Position numbers and translations under genes: made by a program. The notes under the pieces are model-generated. The model saw only the letters and a program-made list of their open reading frames with translations. It had not been told where the DNA came from and searched no databases. Below are positions 1 to 9,792 of a stretch of DNA of 64,000 bases, one piece after another. Source of the DNA: Rhodobiaceae bacterium UBA4490 (GTDB taxonomy: Bacteria > Pseudomonadota > Alphaproteobacteria > Parvibaculales > Parvibaculaceae); the NCBI GenBank assembly GCA_002389665.1, contig DGNO01000006.1:223800-287799 (forward strand), read 5' to 3'. How positions within the stretch are numbered: the stretch's first letter is position 1; the number at the start of each line of letters is the position of its first letter.

Positions 1-365
1 TCACACCCGGCGAAGAAAAGGCGCGGGGGCAGTGGAAAAGCCTCTGCGCCGTGCTTGGCCATTTCCTCACACGGCCGGCTGCCCGGATTTTGGGCGGAAG
101 GGACCGGCTGCGCCCAAGTTTTCGTCATTGTTGCGATACCGGAATGAAGGTTCCGGCGAAAAAGGCGCGCATTTCCGCGCCCTTGCCGCAAGGCTGCTTT
201 TGGCGCGGGGCTTGCGAAGCACATAAAGGCTGCTTGCCTCGTAAGGCTGCCTCTCTCTCCTCCCTCGCGCCAGCGGCCTCGCAAAGCCGCTGGCGTGCTA
301 TACATAAGAAAGAACCGCCCTTGAAAGCGGTCTGACAAACGGACCATCCGACCACCGGAGCTTTT
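1..365. other. Intergenic region upstream of glnD
   Basis: No gene is supported here. The short open frames on both strands give no recognisable protein, and the gene that normally precedes glnD in related genomes (often mutS) has no visible 3' end in the window. The last bases before glnD hold a GGAG ribosome binding site at about 355. No clear promoter hexamers were found. Confidence 0.4.
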
Positions 366-3203
366 ATGTCCCCCAAAGCCGCAAAAGCTGCAGCGAAACC
401 TGCCGAAAAATCTGCCGCGCCCAACCCAGTTTCCGGGCCTGCATTGGAGCCCGTTTCGGACCGCGAGGCGCTGACCGCTGAGCTCATCGGCTTTGCCGAT
501 CAGGGCGGCGATGAAATGGCGGTGCGCCGGCAGGTGGTGGACCGGTTGCGGGGCGAGCTGAAAGAGGGCCGGGCGCTCTGCCGGGCGCGGCTCGAAGAGG
601 GGGTCTTCAAAGGCCGGGCCTGCGCGAGCGCGCTGGCTGAGCTCATGGATAGCGTCATTATCTCGCTTTATGACTTTGCCACGGCCCGGATCTTTCCCGT
701 CGCCAACCCGTCCGAGGCCGAGCGTCTTGCCGTCGTGGCCGTAGGCGGCTATGGCCGCGGCACCATGGCGCCGGGCTCAGACGTCGATCTTCTCTTTTTG
801 CTGCCGTACAAGCAGACCCCCTGGGGCGAGAGCCTCGTCGAATACATGCTCTACATCCTCTGGGACCTCGGGCTCAAAGTCGGCCATGCCACACGCTCGG
901 TCGATGAAAGCGTGCGCCTTTCCAAAGAAGACATGACGATCCGCACCACCATTCTCGAGGCGCGCTTTCTGATCGGCGAGCACAAGCTCTTCGAGGAGCT
1001 GGAAGAGCGCTTCTTTAAAGATGTCGCCAAGGGCAGTGCGGTGGAGTTTGTCGAGGCGAAGCTTGCCGAGCAGGACGAGCGCCATGAGCGCTCCGGGCGC
1101 TCGCGCTATCTCGTCGAGCCCAATGTGAAGGACGGCAAGGGCGGCCAGCGCGACATCCACACCATGTTCTGGATCGCTAAATATATCTATCAGCTCAAAA
1201 GCCCGAACGAGCTTGCCAAGGTCGGAATTTTCACGCGCAAGGAATTCAATGCGCTGGTGCGCGCGGATGATTTTCTCTGGGCCGTGCGCTGCATGCTGCA
1301 TTTCCTCACGGGCCGGGCGGAAGAGCGCATCACGTTTGACATTCAGCCCGAGCTTTCCCGCGTCCTCGGCTATCACGGGCATGGCGGCCTGAAGGGCGTC
1401 GAGCGTTTCATGAAGCACTATTTTCTGGTGGCGAAGGATGTGGGCGATCTCACCCGCATTCTCTGCACGGTGCTGGAAGAGCAGGAGCAAAAGAAGAAGC
1501 CGGGTATCGGCCGCTTCATGCAGGCGCTGCGCCGCAAGAAGGATATTCAGGGCTTTACCGTGGACAGGGGCCGGCTCACCGTCACCTCGGAGGATTTCTT
1601 CGAAAAAGACCCGGTCAATCTCATCCGGCTCTTTCATGTCGCTCAGGAGCACGGTCTGCTCATTCACCCCGACGCGCTGAAGCTCGTCACCCGTTCGCTA
1701 AAACTCGTGAAATCGGAGCTGCGCGCCAATGAAGAAGCGAACCGGCTCTTCCTCGAAATCCTTTCAAGCCGCAAGGACCCGGAACGCACCTTGCGCAAGA
1801 TGAACGAGGTGGGCCTGCTTGGGAAATTCGTCACCGATTTCGGCCGTATCGTCGCGCTGATGCAGTTCAATATGTATCACCATTATACGGCAGACGAGCA
1901 TTTGCTGCGCGCCATCGGCATTCTTGCCGAGATCGAGCGCGGGGAGCTCGCGGACGAACACCCGCTTGCCGCCGAGCTTTTTCAGAAGATCAACAACCGC
2001 AATGTGCTTTATGCGGCGATGTTCCTGCATGACATCGCCAAGGGCCGCCCGGAAGATCATTCGGAAGCCGGCGCGAAGATCGCCAAGAAGCTTTGCCCGC
2101 GCCTCGGCATGGGCCCCGGTGAAACGGAAACCGTTGCCTGGCTCGTCGAGAACCATCTCGTCATGTCCGATGTAGCCCAGAAGCGCGATCTTTCCGACCC
2201 CAAGACCTTGAAGGATTTTGCCGAGCTGGTGCAAAGTCCGGAGCGCTTGAAACTCTTGGAAATTCTGACGGAGGCCGATATCCGTGCCGTGGGGCCGGGC
2301 ACCTGGAACGGCTGGAAGAGCCAGCTCTTGCGCCAGCTTTATTATGAAACCGATGCGGTGATGGGCGGCGAGCAGCAGATCAATCGCAAGCAGCGCATCG
2401 AGCAGTCCAAGGCGGAACTGGAAAAGGCGCTCGGCGACTGGCCGAAAACGCGCCGGGAAAAATATTTCCGCCGCCACCCGGATTCTTATTGGCTTTCCTT
2501 CGATACCGCCACGCATCTGCGCCATGCGCAAATGATCCATGAGGCGGCCGATAACGGCCTTGCCGTTATCGCGCGGCCCGACCCGAAAAGCGATGCGACG
2601 GAGGTTACGCTTTACGCGCAGGACCATCCGGGTCTCTTCTCCCGCTTTGCCGGGGCGTGCGCTGCGGCAGGAACGGAAATTCTCGAAGCGAAAATTTTCA
2701 CGACCCGAGACGGCATGGCGCTCGACACGCTCTGGGTGCATGACGCGGAGATGGGCGCGATCTCCGAGCCGCGCCGCCTCAAAAGCCTGGAAGAGACGAT
2801 CCGCAAGGTGCTTTCCGGCGACATTCTCGCACCCGATGCGATCGAAAGCCGCTACAAACGCCAGAAGCGTGTGGAAGCCTTCTCCATCAGTCCGCAAGTC
2901 TATATTGATAATCAGGGGTCGGATGAATTTACCCTGATCGAGGTGAACGGTCTCGACAGGCCGGGGCTCCTTCATGCGCTTACCCGCACGATCTTCCATC
3001 TCGGCCTGACCATCGGCTCGGCCCAGGTCGCAACTTTCGGCGAGCGCGCCGTCGACGTTTTCTATGTGAAGGATCTCGTCGGTCACAAGGTGACGAACAC
3101 CAACAAGCTCAAAGCCGTCGAGCGCCATCTCGTCGAGGCGCTGGAAGACCCGATGAAAAAAGCCCGCCCGCAAAAACAGAAAGACAAGCAAAGCGCTGCT
3201 TAG
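366..3203 (+). CDS. glnD: Bifunctional PII uridylyltransferase / uridylyl-removing enzyme GlnD
   Basis: Senses glutamine and uridylylates or deuridylylates the PII signal proteins, so it sits at the top of nitrogen control in the cytoplasm. The 945 residues show the full family layout: a nucleotidyltransferase domain with GGYGRGTMAPGSDVDLLF near residues 126-143, the conserved KDGKGGQRDIHTMFW segment near 252, an HD phosphohydrolase domain with FLHDIAKGRPEDHSEAG near 552-568, and two C-terminal ACT domains starting near 747 and 855 (DHPGLF and DRPGLL cores). Length agrees with other alphaproteobacterial GlnD. The ATG has GGAG 6-7 bases upstream. It is a single gene facing a small convergent membrane protein gene. 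Confidence 0.97.
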   Translation: MSPKAAKAAAKPAEKSAAPNPVSGPALEPVSDREALTAELIGFADQGGDEMAVRRQVVDRLRGELKEGRALCRARLEEGVFKGRACASALAELMDSVIISLYDFATARIFPVANPSEAERLAVVAVGGYGRGTMAPGSDVDLLFLLPYKQTPWGESLVEYMLYILWDLGLKVGHATRSVDESVRLSKEDMTIRTTILEARFLIGEHKLFEELEERFFKDVAKGSAVEFVEAKLAEQDERHERSGRSRYLVEPNVKDGKGGQRDIHTMFWIAKYIYQLKSPNELAKVGIFTRKEFNALVRADDFLWAVRCMLHFLTGRAEERITFDIQPELSRVLGYHGHGGLKGVERFMKHYFLVAKDVGDLTRILCTVLEEQEQKKKPGIGRFMQALRRKKDIQGFTVDRGRLTVTSEDFFEKDPVNLIRLFHVAQEHGLLIHPDALKLVTRSLKLVKSELRANEEANRLFLEILSSRKDPERTLRKMNEVGLLGKFVTDFGRIVALMQFNMYHHYTADEHLLRAIGILAEIERGELADEHPLAAELFQKINNRNVLYAAMFLHDIAKGRPEDHSEAGAKIAKKLCPRLGMGPGETETVAWLVENHLVMSDVAQKRDLSDPKTLKDFAELVQSPERLKLLEILTEADIRAVGPGTWNGWKSQLLRQLYYETDAVMGGEQQINRKQRIEQSKAELEKALGDWPKTRREKYFRRHPDSYWLSFDTATHLRHAQMIHEAADNGLAVIARPDPKSDATEVTLYAQDHPGLFSRFAGACAAAGTEILEAKIFTTRDGMALDTLWVHDAEMGAISEPRRLKSLEETIRKVLSGDILAPDAIESRYKRQKRVEAFSISPQVYIDNQGSDEFTLIEVNGLDRPGLLHALTRTIFHLGLTIGSAQVATFGERAVDVFYVKDLVGHKVTNTNKLKAVERHLVEALEDPMKKARPQKQKDKQSAA

Positions 3204-3227
3204 AGCTTTGCTGTCTTTCGTTTTCCC

Positions 3228-3611
3228 TTACATAACCGGCCCGTAAAGCGGCGGCAGGCCGAAGGCCACATAGGCCTCGGTGCCCGCGCGCACGAAGGCG
3301 CTTACCAGCCAATTGGAAACAAAAACGCCGCCCGTCCAGAGCGCGGCGGTGAGAAGGGCAGGGTGCCTTGCGCGCTCTTCGCCCCAGTCGCGCTCTTCAC
3401 TCGTGTCGAAGTAAAGCGCGGCGAGCCCGGCAACAAGGCTCACTTCCAAGGCGGTCAAAAGGCACAGCGCGCGGATGAAGAAGGCGAGCTCGGCGGGCGC
3501 GGGCGCCTCGAAGCGCCGGGCAGCGTAAAGATAAAGCGCAAGACCCAGCCCCGTGGCGGCGGTCCGGTTATAGGCGGTCGGTCTTTGGGCAGGCGGCGGC
3601 GTAATCATCAT
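3228..3611 (-). CDS. Small hypothetical membrane protein
   Basis: I do not recognise this 127-residue protein. It has two or three hydrophobic stretches (a GLGLALYLYAA segment near residues 21-31, LCLLTALEVSLVAGLAALY near 49-67, and LLTAALWTGGVFVSNWLVSAF near 86-106) separated by a charged loop rich in Asp, Glu and Arg, so it is probably an inner-membrane protein. The start is one of two adjacent ATG codons preceded by CAGAGGT, a fair ribosome binding site. It is convergent with glnD, 24 bases from its stop. Reading-frame composition supports coding, but no family can be named. Confidence 0.6.
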   Translation of the reverse strand: MMITPPPAQRPTAYNRTAATGLGLALYLYAARRFEAPAPAELAFFIRALCLLTALEVSLVAGLAALYFDTSEERDWGEERARHPALLTAALWTGGVFVSNWLVSAFVRAGTEAYVAFGLPPLYGPVM

Positions 3612-4050
3612 AACCTCTGTCAGAGCTGCAGCTCCGGCAGAGGCATGAAAAAAGCCCCTACCGGATGGATGGGGCTTGTCGGACGGATTTTCTCAGGCGT
3701 TTCAGCACGTCGAAACCTTCCTCCAGCCACATCGCGCGGTACCGCGGGTGATCGAATATGTGGGTTTCATGTGCATGAGCGTGGGAATAGCCGGACCTGA
3801 TTAAGAGGTCAATGCGCAGGCCGAGACTTTTCTTTCATGATGGGCGCACGGCGCGTCTTTATGCGCCCGCTGTGCCTGCCGGGTCACAGGACAATCTGTT
3901 AGATGGACTGTTGGATAAAGTGAGGGAGGGGAGGTCGGGCACGGCCCATGTTCCGCCGCAACTTTGGTATTCCGATTCTGGCGCTCTTTTCGAATCCGGC
4001 TATGCTGCGCGCAAAGCCATCAACGGCCTATCTGAGGAAGAAGACCTGTC
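3612..4050. other. Region between the small membrane protein gene and murJ, with two weak small ORFs
   Basis: This 439-base stretch should carry the promoters of the divergent flanking genes; none is clear. On the minus strand an open frame from about 3812 down to a stop at 3661 reads plausibly (it contains HAHAHETHIFDHPRYRAMW) but has no ATG, GTG or TTG start until an internal ATG, so it may be a small gene with an unusual start or a remnant. On the plus strand an 80-codon frame (3812-4054) ends in a 4-base ATGA overlap with murJ, which could couple translation or be chance. Neither is firm enough to call as a gene. Confidence 0.3.
3648..3677 (-). terminator. Rho-independent terminator-like hairpin, minus strand
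   Basis: Read on the minus strand, AAGCCCC (3671-3677) pairs with GGGGCTT (3652-3658) across a 12-base loop and is followed by six T residues. It lies upstream of the 3611 membrane protein gene and directly at the stop of the minus-strand small open frame ending at 3661, so it would end a transcript coming from the murJ side. Confidence 0.5.
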
Positions 4051-5598
4051 ATGAACCTGGCCCGCGCGGCCGCCACGGTTGGCGGCATGACCATGATCTC
4101 CCGCGTGTTGGGGTTCGTCCGGGACATATTGATTGCAGGCTTCCTCGGCACGGGGCCGGTGGCGGATGCGTTTTTCGCCGCTTTCAAATTTCCCAATCTC
4201 TTCCGCCGCCTTTTTGCCGAAGGCGCGTTCAATTCCGCCTTCGTGCCGCTCTTTGCCAAAAGGCTGGAAGGGGAGGGGCCGGAAGCTGCCCGCCGTTTCG
4301 GGGAAGAGGCGCTGGCGGTGCTTCTGACTGCACTTATTTTGCTGACCGCGCTTGCCGAAATCGCCATGCCCTGGCTCATGTATGTGATCGCGCCGGGCTT
4401 TGCGGCCGACCCCGATAAGTTCGACATGGCGGTGCTCTTCACCCGCATCGCCTTTCCCTATCTCATGTTCATGTCGCTCGTGGCGCTCTTCTCGGCGGTG
4501 TTGAACTCGCTCGGCCGCTTCATGGCCGCTGCCGCCGCGCCGATCCTCCTCAACATCGTGCTCGTCGGCGCCATTCTTATCGGCGCACCTTACACGGATA
4601 ATCCGGGCTATGTGCTCTCTTGGGGCGTGGCCATCGCGGGCATTGCCCAGTTCCTGATGCTGCTTTGGGCGGCAAAACGCGCGGGCATGGCGCTGCGCCT
4701 GCGCTGGCCCCGGCTGACCCCCGGTGTGCGCCGTCTTGTCCGTCTCGGGGTGCCCGGCGTCGTTTCGGGCGGCATCACCCAGTTCAACCTGATGGTCGGC
4801 ACCATCATCGCCTCGCTGCAGGCGGGGGCCATTTCCTGGCTTTATTATGCCGACCGCATATATCAGCTCCCCCTCGGCGTGGTAGGCATCGCCATTGGGA
4901 TCGTGCTCCTGCCCGATCTTTCCCGCCGTCTGCGCGCTGAAGACGGGCCGGGGGCGATGAATGTGCAAAACCGGGCGCTCGAATTCGCCATGTTGCTGAC
5001 GCTGCCCGCCGCCGCCGCCCTTGCGGTGATCGCGGGGCCCATCATTCAGGTGCTTTTCGAGCGCGGCGCGTTTGACGCCGCCGATACAGAGGCAACGGCG
5101 CTGGCGCTCGGGGCCTATGCTTTCGGCCTGCCCGCCTTCGTGCTCATCAAGGTGTTCTCCCCCGGCTTTTTCGCCCGCGAGGATACGGTGACGCCCATGC
5201 GCTATGCCGCGATCGGCATCGGCGTGAATATCGCAGGCTCGCTCGCGCTCTTTTATCTCATCGGCTTTGTCGGCATCGCGCTCGCCACCACGCTCTCGGC
5301 CTGGGTGAATGCAGGGCTTTTGGGGTGGCGGCTGCGCGCGCTCGGTCATTTCAAGGCCGATGCCCGGCTGAAAAAGCGCCTGCCGCTTTTGGTGCTGGCC
5401 TGTGCGCTTATGAGCATTGTGCTCTATTTCGGCGCGGGGCTCGCCGCGCCTTATCTTGCCGGGTCCTTGCCGGTGAAGGTGCTGGCGCTCGGCGCGCTCG
5501 TTGCGGGCGGGGCGGGGCTCTTTGCCGCGTTCTGCCAGCTGACGGGCGCCATGACCTGGGGCGAGTTCCGCCGGGGCTTTCAGCGCCGGGCCGCTTGA
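4051..5598 (+). CDS. murJ: Lipid II flippase MurJ (MviN)
   Basis: Integral membrane flippase of the MOP exporter superfamily that moves lipid II to the periplasmic face for peptidoglycan assembly. The 515 residues begin with the family signature: TMISRVLGFVRDILIAGFLG, then ADAFFAAFKFPNLFRRLFAEGAF and NSAFVPLF. About 14 hydrophobic segments follow, including the conserved LPLGVVGIAIGIVLLPDLSR region near residues 272-291. The length is normal. GAGGAAG lies about 12 bases before the ATG. It is followed by trpS after 109 bases. Confidence 0.97.
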   Translation: MNLARAAATVGGMTMISRVLGFVRDILIAGFLGTGPVADAFFAAFKFPNLFRRLFAEGAFNSAFVPLFAKRLEGEGPEAARRFGEEALAVLLTALILLTALAEIAMPWLMYVIAPGFAADPDKFDMAVLFTRIAFPYLMFMSLVALFSAVLNSLGRFMAAAAAPILLNIVLVGAILIGAPYTDNPGYVLSWGVAIAGIAQFLMLLWAAKRAGMALRLRWPRLTPGVRRLVRLGVPGVVSGGITQFNLMVGTIIASLQAGAISWLYYADRIYQLPLGVVGIAIGIVLLPDLSRRLRAEDGPGAMNVQNRALEFAMLLTLPAAAALAVIAGPIIQVLFERGAFDAADTEATALALGAYAFGLPAFVLIKVFSPGFFAREDTVTPMRYAAIGIGVNIAGSLALFYLIGFVGIALATTLSAWVNAGLLGWRLRALGHFKADARLKKRLPLLVLACALMSIVLYFGAGLAAPYLAGSLPVKVLALGALVAGGAGLFAAFCQLTGAMTWGEFRRGFQRRAA

Positions 5599-5707
5599 GG
5601 AAGGCCTCACCTCTTGCCACACCTCTTGCCTCTGGCGGGCAAAGAGGCGATAACCCGCCCGGATTTCGATGACTTTCCGCGCGCCAGCGCCTATTGGAGC
5701 CAGCTTG

Positions 5708-6721
5708 ATGGAAGCGCCCGCCAACCGCGTCTTTTCCGGCGTTCAGCCGACCGGCAATCTGCACCTGGGGAACTATCTCGGGGCGATCCGCCATTTCGTG
5801 AACCTGCAGGACACCCATGAATGCGTTTACTGCGTCGTGGACATGCATGCGATCACGGTCTGGCAGGACCCGGCCGAGCTTGCCGCCAATACGCGCGAAG
5901 TGGCCGCTGCCTATATCGCCGCCGGCATCGACGCGGAAAAGCACATCATTTTCAACCAGTCGAAAGTGGCGGCCCATGCCGAGCTGACCTGGATATTGAA
6001 CTGCGTGGCGCGGATCGGCTGGCTGAATCGCATGACCCAGTTTAAGGAAAAGGCCGGCAAGCACCGCGAGAACGCTTCCGTCGGCCTTTACACCTATCCG
6101 GTGCTGATGGCCGCCGACATTCTGGCTTATAGGGCGACCCATGTGCCGGTGGGCGATGACCAGAAACAGCATCTGGAACTTGCCCGCGACATTGCGCAGA
6201 AATTCAACAATGACTTTCTGGGCGAGGGAGAAGTGTTCTTCCCGCAGCCTGAGCCCCTCATCATGGGCCCGGCAACGCGCGTCATGTCGCTGCGCGACGG
6301 TTCCAAGAAAATGTCGAAATCGGACGCCTCCGACATGGCCCGCATCACGCTGACCGATACGGCCGACGACATTGCCAAGAAGATCAAGAAGGCGAAAACC
6401 GATCCCGAGCCCCTGCCGGAAAATGTCGAAGGGCTGAAAGAGCGCCCGGAAGCGGACAATCTCGTCGGTATCTATGCCGCGCTTGCCGGCATGGACAAAG
6501 CCGCCGTCATTACCGAATTCGGCGGCAAGGGCTTCGGCACGTTCAAACCGGCGCTTGCCGAACTTGCGGCGGAAAAACTTGCCCCGCTCACCGGCGAAAT
6601 GGCGCGCCTGAAGGCCGACCCGGCTTATCTCGACAGCGTGCTCGAAAAAGGTGCCGAGCGTGCCCGCGCCATGACTGAGCCCGTCATGGCGGAAGTGCGC
6701 CGCATCGTCGGCTTTATCTGA
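5708..6721 (+). CDS. trpS: Tryptophan–tRNA ligase
   Basis: Class Ic aminoacyl-tRNA synthetase that charges tRNA-Trp. The 337-residue product carries the HIGH-equivalent TGNLHLGN at residues 15-22 and the KMSKS loop at 201-205 ([10 protein letters not shown]). An upstream in-frame ATG at 5669 is possible, but the ATG at 5708 has GGAG 9 bases ahead and begins [16 protein letters not shown], which matches the usual TrpRS N-terminus. It is probably cotranscribed with murJ. A 12-bp tandem duplication (5608-5631) lies in the gap after murJ. Confidence 0.96.
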   Translation: MEAPANRVFSGVQPTGNLHLGNYLGAIRHFVNLQDTHECVYCVVDMHAITVWQDPAELAANTREVAAAYIAAGIDAEKHIIFNQSKVAAHAELTWILNCVARIGWLNRMTQFKEKAGKHRENASVGLYTYPVLMAADILAYRATHVPVGDDQKQHLELARDIAQKFNNDFLGEGEVFFPQPEPLIMGPATRVMSLRDGSKKMSKSDASDMARITLTDTADDIAKKIKKAKTDPEPLPENVEGLKERPEADNLVGIYAALAGMDKAAVITEFGGKGFGTFKPALAELAAEKLAPLTGEMARLKADPAYLDSVLEKGAERARAMTEPVMAEVRRIVGFI

Positions 6722-6815
6722 TAGGCTGGATGCTGCCTCGGGCCCTGCCCGGCCTTGCTTGACCTTCCCGCGGCCAATTCCCATCTTTGAGCATGGGAAT
6801 GAAAGGATGAGATTT

Positions 6816-7847
6816 ATGGGTTTGCGCGAGCGTTTTTCCGATTTTGGCGACAGAATACGTCATAAATGGATGTACCGGCGCGGCTCTATGGCGGGCCTGA
6901 AAACCCCGAAGCCCGATTGGCAGAAGGTGAAGGCAAGCGGCTGGCTGCGCAAAAGCCTCACAATCTTTGCCGGCCTTCTCATCCTTTATTATATCGGCGG
7001 CGCCTTCATCATTCACGATATCGAAGACGATGTGGATTTCCGTCCGCCTGCGGAAGATGTGGCGGATGGCGGCTCCAAGGCCGTTTCCATGATGGCCGCG
7101 CTCATTCAGCGCGAGGTGAACGACAAGCGTTGGACCGCGAACGATCCTTTTTTCATTCCAAGCGCGCTGCTCGACAATATGCCCAATTACCAGACGGGTG
7201 TGATGTCGGCGCTCGCCCGCTTCTCCTTCGAGCTGACGGACCAGCTCGGGCGCTTGCGCGGCTCGAGCCAGGCCGATGCGGACCTTTCGAAGGTGAGCGG
7301 CCTTCTGCAATACCCCGCCGAAACCTGGATATGGGACCCGGCTGTCTCGCTCTGGCCGCGGGCCAGCGCGGAAAGCCAGTACCGCGACGCGCGCCGCGCG
7401 CTTCTCAGCTATAACAGCCGTCTGGCGGCGGGCGAGGCGGTGTTCGACCGCCGCTCCGACAACCTTCTTTCGACACTGGACCGGATCGCCTCGGATATCG
7501 GCTCGTCGTCCTCCGCGCTCGACACGGCGGTGGACGATCCCGCGCTCTTCATCGATTTCGGCGCCGATGACACGTTCTATAATGTGAAGGGCCAGCTTTA
7601 CGCCTATTACCTGATCCTCTCCGCGTTGCGCGAAGATTTCGCGCCGGTCATCGAAGAACGCGGCCTCGACCAGCCCTGGGCGCAAATGCTGACCTCTTTC
7701 AGGAAAGCCGCTCTCCTTGACCCGTGGGTTGTGACGAACGGCGCGCCTGACGGCGTCATCGTGCCTAACCATCTGGCCGCGCAGGGTTTTTACCTTCTCA
7801 GGGCGCGCACGCAGCTGCGCGAAATCACCAACATTCTCTTGAAGTAG
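6816..7847 (+). CDS. DUF2333 family membrane-anchored protein
   Basis: A 343-residue protein of unknown function recognised as DUF2333 from its overall pattern (DDVDFRP, then SKAVSMMAALIQREV, and the C-terminal WVVTNGAPDGVIVPNHLAAQGFYLLRAR region). It has one transmembrane helix near residues 48-66 and a large domain that is probably periplasmic. Several in-frame starts exist; the ATG at 6816 is chosen because GAAAGG lies about 9 bases before it, whereas the ATG at 6807 abuts that site. It follows trpS by 94 bases. No catalytic motif is visible. Confidence 0.85.
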   Translation: MGLRERFSDFGDRIRHKWMYRRGSMAGLKTPKPDWQKVKASGWLRKSLTIFAGLLILYYIGGAFIIHDIEDDVDFRPPAEDVADGGSKAVSMMAALIQREVNDKRWTANDPFFIPSALLDNMPNYQTGVMSALARFSFELTDQLGRLRGSSQADADLSKVSGLLQYPAETWIWDPAVSLWPRASAESQYRDARRALLSYNSRLAAGEAVFDRRSDNLLSTLDRIASDIGSSSSALDTAVDDPALFIDFGADDTFYNVKGQLYAYYLILSALREDFAPVIEERGLDQPWAQMLTSFRKAALLDPWVVTNGAPDGVIVPNHLAAQGFYLLRARTQLREITNILLK

Positions 7848-7898
7848 GCGGCGATCAAAATTCTTGCCGGATCGCGCGGCCCAAGGCAGCATGATTTC

Positions 7899-8423
7899 AT
7901 GAATACAAAAGACATGCCCGGCGCCGCTCCGGAAGGAGAGGGCGCGCAGGAAAGCGCCAGCGCCATGCGCAAGTTTCTGGTCGTCGTGGACGGCACGCCC
8001 GAAGCGGAAGTGGCGCTGCAATTCGCCGCCCGCCGGGCGCTGCATACGGGCGGGGTCGTGACGCTGCTCGCCATTCTCGAGCCCGGCGATTTTCAGCACT
8101 GGCTCGGCGTGGAAAGCATCATGCGCGAGGAAGCGCGACAGGAGGCCGAGGCCGTGCTGCACCGCCTTGCAGCTCAAGTGAACGAGCAGACGGGCCGCTT
8201 TCCCGAGCTTGTCATCCGCGAAGGCAAGAAGGCCGAGCAACTCAAGCAGCTCATCGGCGAGGACCGTTCGATCGCCATTCTCGTGCTCGCCGCGGGCACG
8301 GGCAAGGAGGGGCCGGGCCCGCTCGTTTCGCTGGTTGCGGCGGCCTCCGACAACGCTTTTCCGATCCCCGTTACCGTGGTGCCGGGCAATCTGACGCAAG
8401 AACAGCTCGAAGCGCTTGCTTGA
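7899..8423 (+). CDS. Universal stress protein (UspA) family protein
   Basis: A single Usp domain starting near residue 24 (MRKFLVVVDGTPEAEVALQFAARRA) after a polar, Ala/Glu-rich leader. It ends with the expected VVPGNL strand. The ATP-type loop G-2x-G-9x-G(S/T) is not clearly conserved: the region reads AAGTGKEGPGPLVSLV, so nucleotide binding is uncertain. It sits between the DUF2333 gene and the Nfu gene on the same strand. No specific stress role can be assigned. Confidence 0.88.
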   Translation: MNTKDMPGAAPEGEGAQESASAMRKFLVVVDGTPEAEVALQFAARRALHTGGVVTLLAILEPGDFQHWLGVESIMREEARQEAEAVLHRLAAQVNEQTGRFPELVIREGKKAEQLKQLIGEDRSIAILVLAAGTGKEGPGPLVSLVAAASDNAFPIPVTVVPGNLTQEQLEALA

Positions 8424-8513
8424 AACCCGCTCTCTTTTGGGCCATCTAAGGCATGGGCCCCGAGCGGCCCTGGAAACGGACGTAAGTCCTTAACCCCAAA
8501 AAGGTTTTTAGCG

Positions 8514-9074
8514 ATGTTTATCCAGACCGAATCGACCCCCAATCCCGCCACGCTGAAGTTTCTGCCGGGCCGGGACGTGCTGGGCGAGGGGCAGGCCGCC
8601 GATTTCCCGAATGCCGATGCGGCGGGGCGCTCGCCGCTCGCCGCCCGCCTCTTCGAGATCGAAGGCGTGACGGGCGTCTTTTACGGCGCCGATTTCATCA
8701 CCGTCACGAAGCAGGATGCGGAATGGCAGCACATCAAGCCGGCCATTCTGGGCGCCATCATGGAGCATTTCACCTCCGGCGCGCCGCTTCTGGAAAGCGG
8801 GGCGGAAGAGCCTGCCGTGCCGCAGGCCAATTACACCGAAGAAGAAGCGGAGATCGTCGACCAGATCATCGAGCTTCTGGAAACGCGGGTGCGACCGGTC
8901 GTGGCTCAAGACGGCGGCGACATCACCTTCCGCGGCTATGACAGCGGCGTTGTGCTTTTGAATATGCAAGGTGCCTGCGCCGGTTGCCCGGCCTCGACGC
9001 AAACGCTGAAAAACGGCGTTGAAAACATGCTGCGCCACTATGTGCCGGAAGTAACGGAAGTGCGCGCGGTCTGA
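8514..9074 (+). CDS. NifU family Fe-S cluster carrier (Nfu type)
   Basis: Cytoplasmic scaffold or carrier that delivers [4Fe-4S] clusters to client enzymes. The 186 residues comprise an N-terminal Nfu_N domain (MFIQTESTPNPATLKFLPG) and a C-terminal NifU domain with the cluster-binding Cys pair at 155 and 158 (GACAGCPAS). This is the standard alphaproteobacterial arrangement. Likely clients nearby include the radical-SAM enzyme MiaB. It is followed by tsaB after 19 bases, so the two are probably cotranscribed. Confidence 0.94.
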   Translation: MFIQTESTPNPATLKFLPGRDVLGEGQAADFPNADAAGRSPLAARLFEIEGVTGVFYGADFITVTKQDAEWQHIKPAILGAIMEHFTSGAPLLESGAEEPAVPQANYTEEEAEIVDQIIELLETRVRPVVAQDGGDITFRGYDSGVVLLNMQGACAGCPASTQTLKNGVENMLRHYVPEVTEVRAV

Positions 9075-9093
9075 CCCCGCCCCGCTGCATGGC

Positions 9094-9792
9094 ATGCGCA
9101 TGAACATTCTCGGCCTCGATACGGCCCAGCCGGCCTGTTCCGCCGCTCTTCTGATGGAGGGCGGCGCTCTTTTCGCGCGCTTTGAAGAAATGACGAAAGG
9201 CCATGCCGAAGCCCTTGCCCCGATGGCGGAGGCAGTTCTGGAAGAGGCAGGGATTACCCCCGCCGATCTCGATCTTATCGCCGTCACCATCGGCCCCGGC
9301 ACTTTTACCGGCACGCGCGTGGCGCTGTCCTTTGCCCGCGGCCTCGGCGCGGCGCTGCGTCTGCCCGTTCTGGGCCTAACCTCGCTCGAGGTACTGGCGG
9401 AACCTGCCGTAGCGCGCGAGGGCGAACTTATCGCCGCCTCTTTCGATGCCAGGCGCGGGGAAATCTATCTGCAGCTTTTCGAACCGGACCTGACCCCCGC
9501 CAGCGCCCCGGCGCTGGCAAAGCTGGACGGGCTGACGCTGCCCGGCGACCTGTCGGGCCGCCCGCTTTGCCTTGTCGGCACAGGCTCGGCGTTGCTCGCC
9601 GAGGTACTGGAAGATAGCCACGCGCTGCGTGCCTCGGGCGCCCCGGCCTTGCCGCAGGCCGCTGCCGCCGCGCGCCTTGCCAAGGCGCATGTGGCCCGCG
9701 CCGGGCTGCCCGCCCTCGGGGCCCCGCCCGAACCGCTTTACCTGCGCGAGGCCGATGCCAAGCTGCCCAAGGCCGGCGGGGCGCTCAGATGA
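9094..9792 (+). CDS. tsaB: tRNA threonylcarbamoyladenosine biosynthesis protein TsaB
   Basis: Subunit of the TsaBDE complex that installs t6A37 on ANN-reading tRNAs. The 232 residues start with the ASKHA-fold motif MNILGLDTAQPACSAALL and contain the ITIGPGTFTGTRVALSFARGL-type loop near residues 67-85. The catalytic partner TsaD is not in the window. Start may be 9094 or the ATG two codons downstream. It overlaps rimI by four bases (ATGA), showing translational coupling, a pairing conserved in many alphaproteobacteria. Confidence 0.94.
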   Translation: MRMNILGLDTAQPACSAALLMEGGALFARFEEMTKGHAEALAPMAEAVLEEAGITPADLDLIAVTIGPGTFTGTRVALSFARGLGAALRLPVLGLTSLEVLAEPAVAREGELIAASFDARRGEIYLQLFEPDLTPASAPALAKLDGLTLPGDLSGRPLCLVGTGSALLAEVLEDSHALRASGAPALPQAAAAARLAKAHVARAGLPALGAPPEPLYLREADAKLPKAGGALR

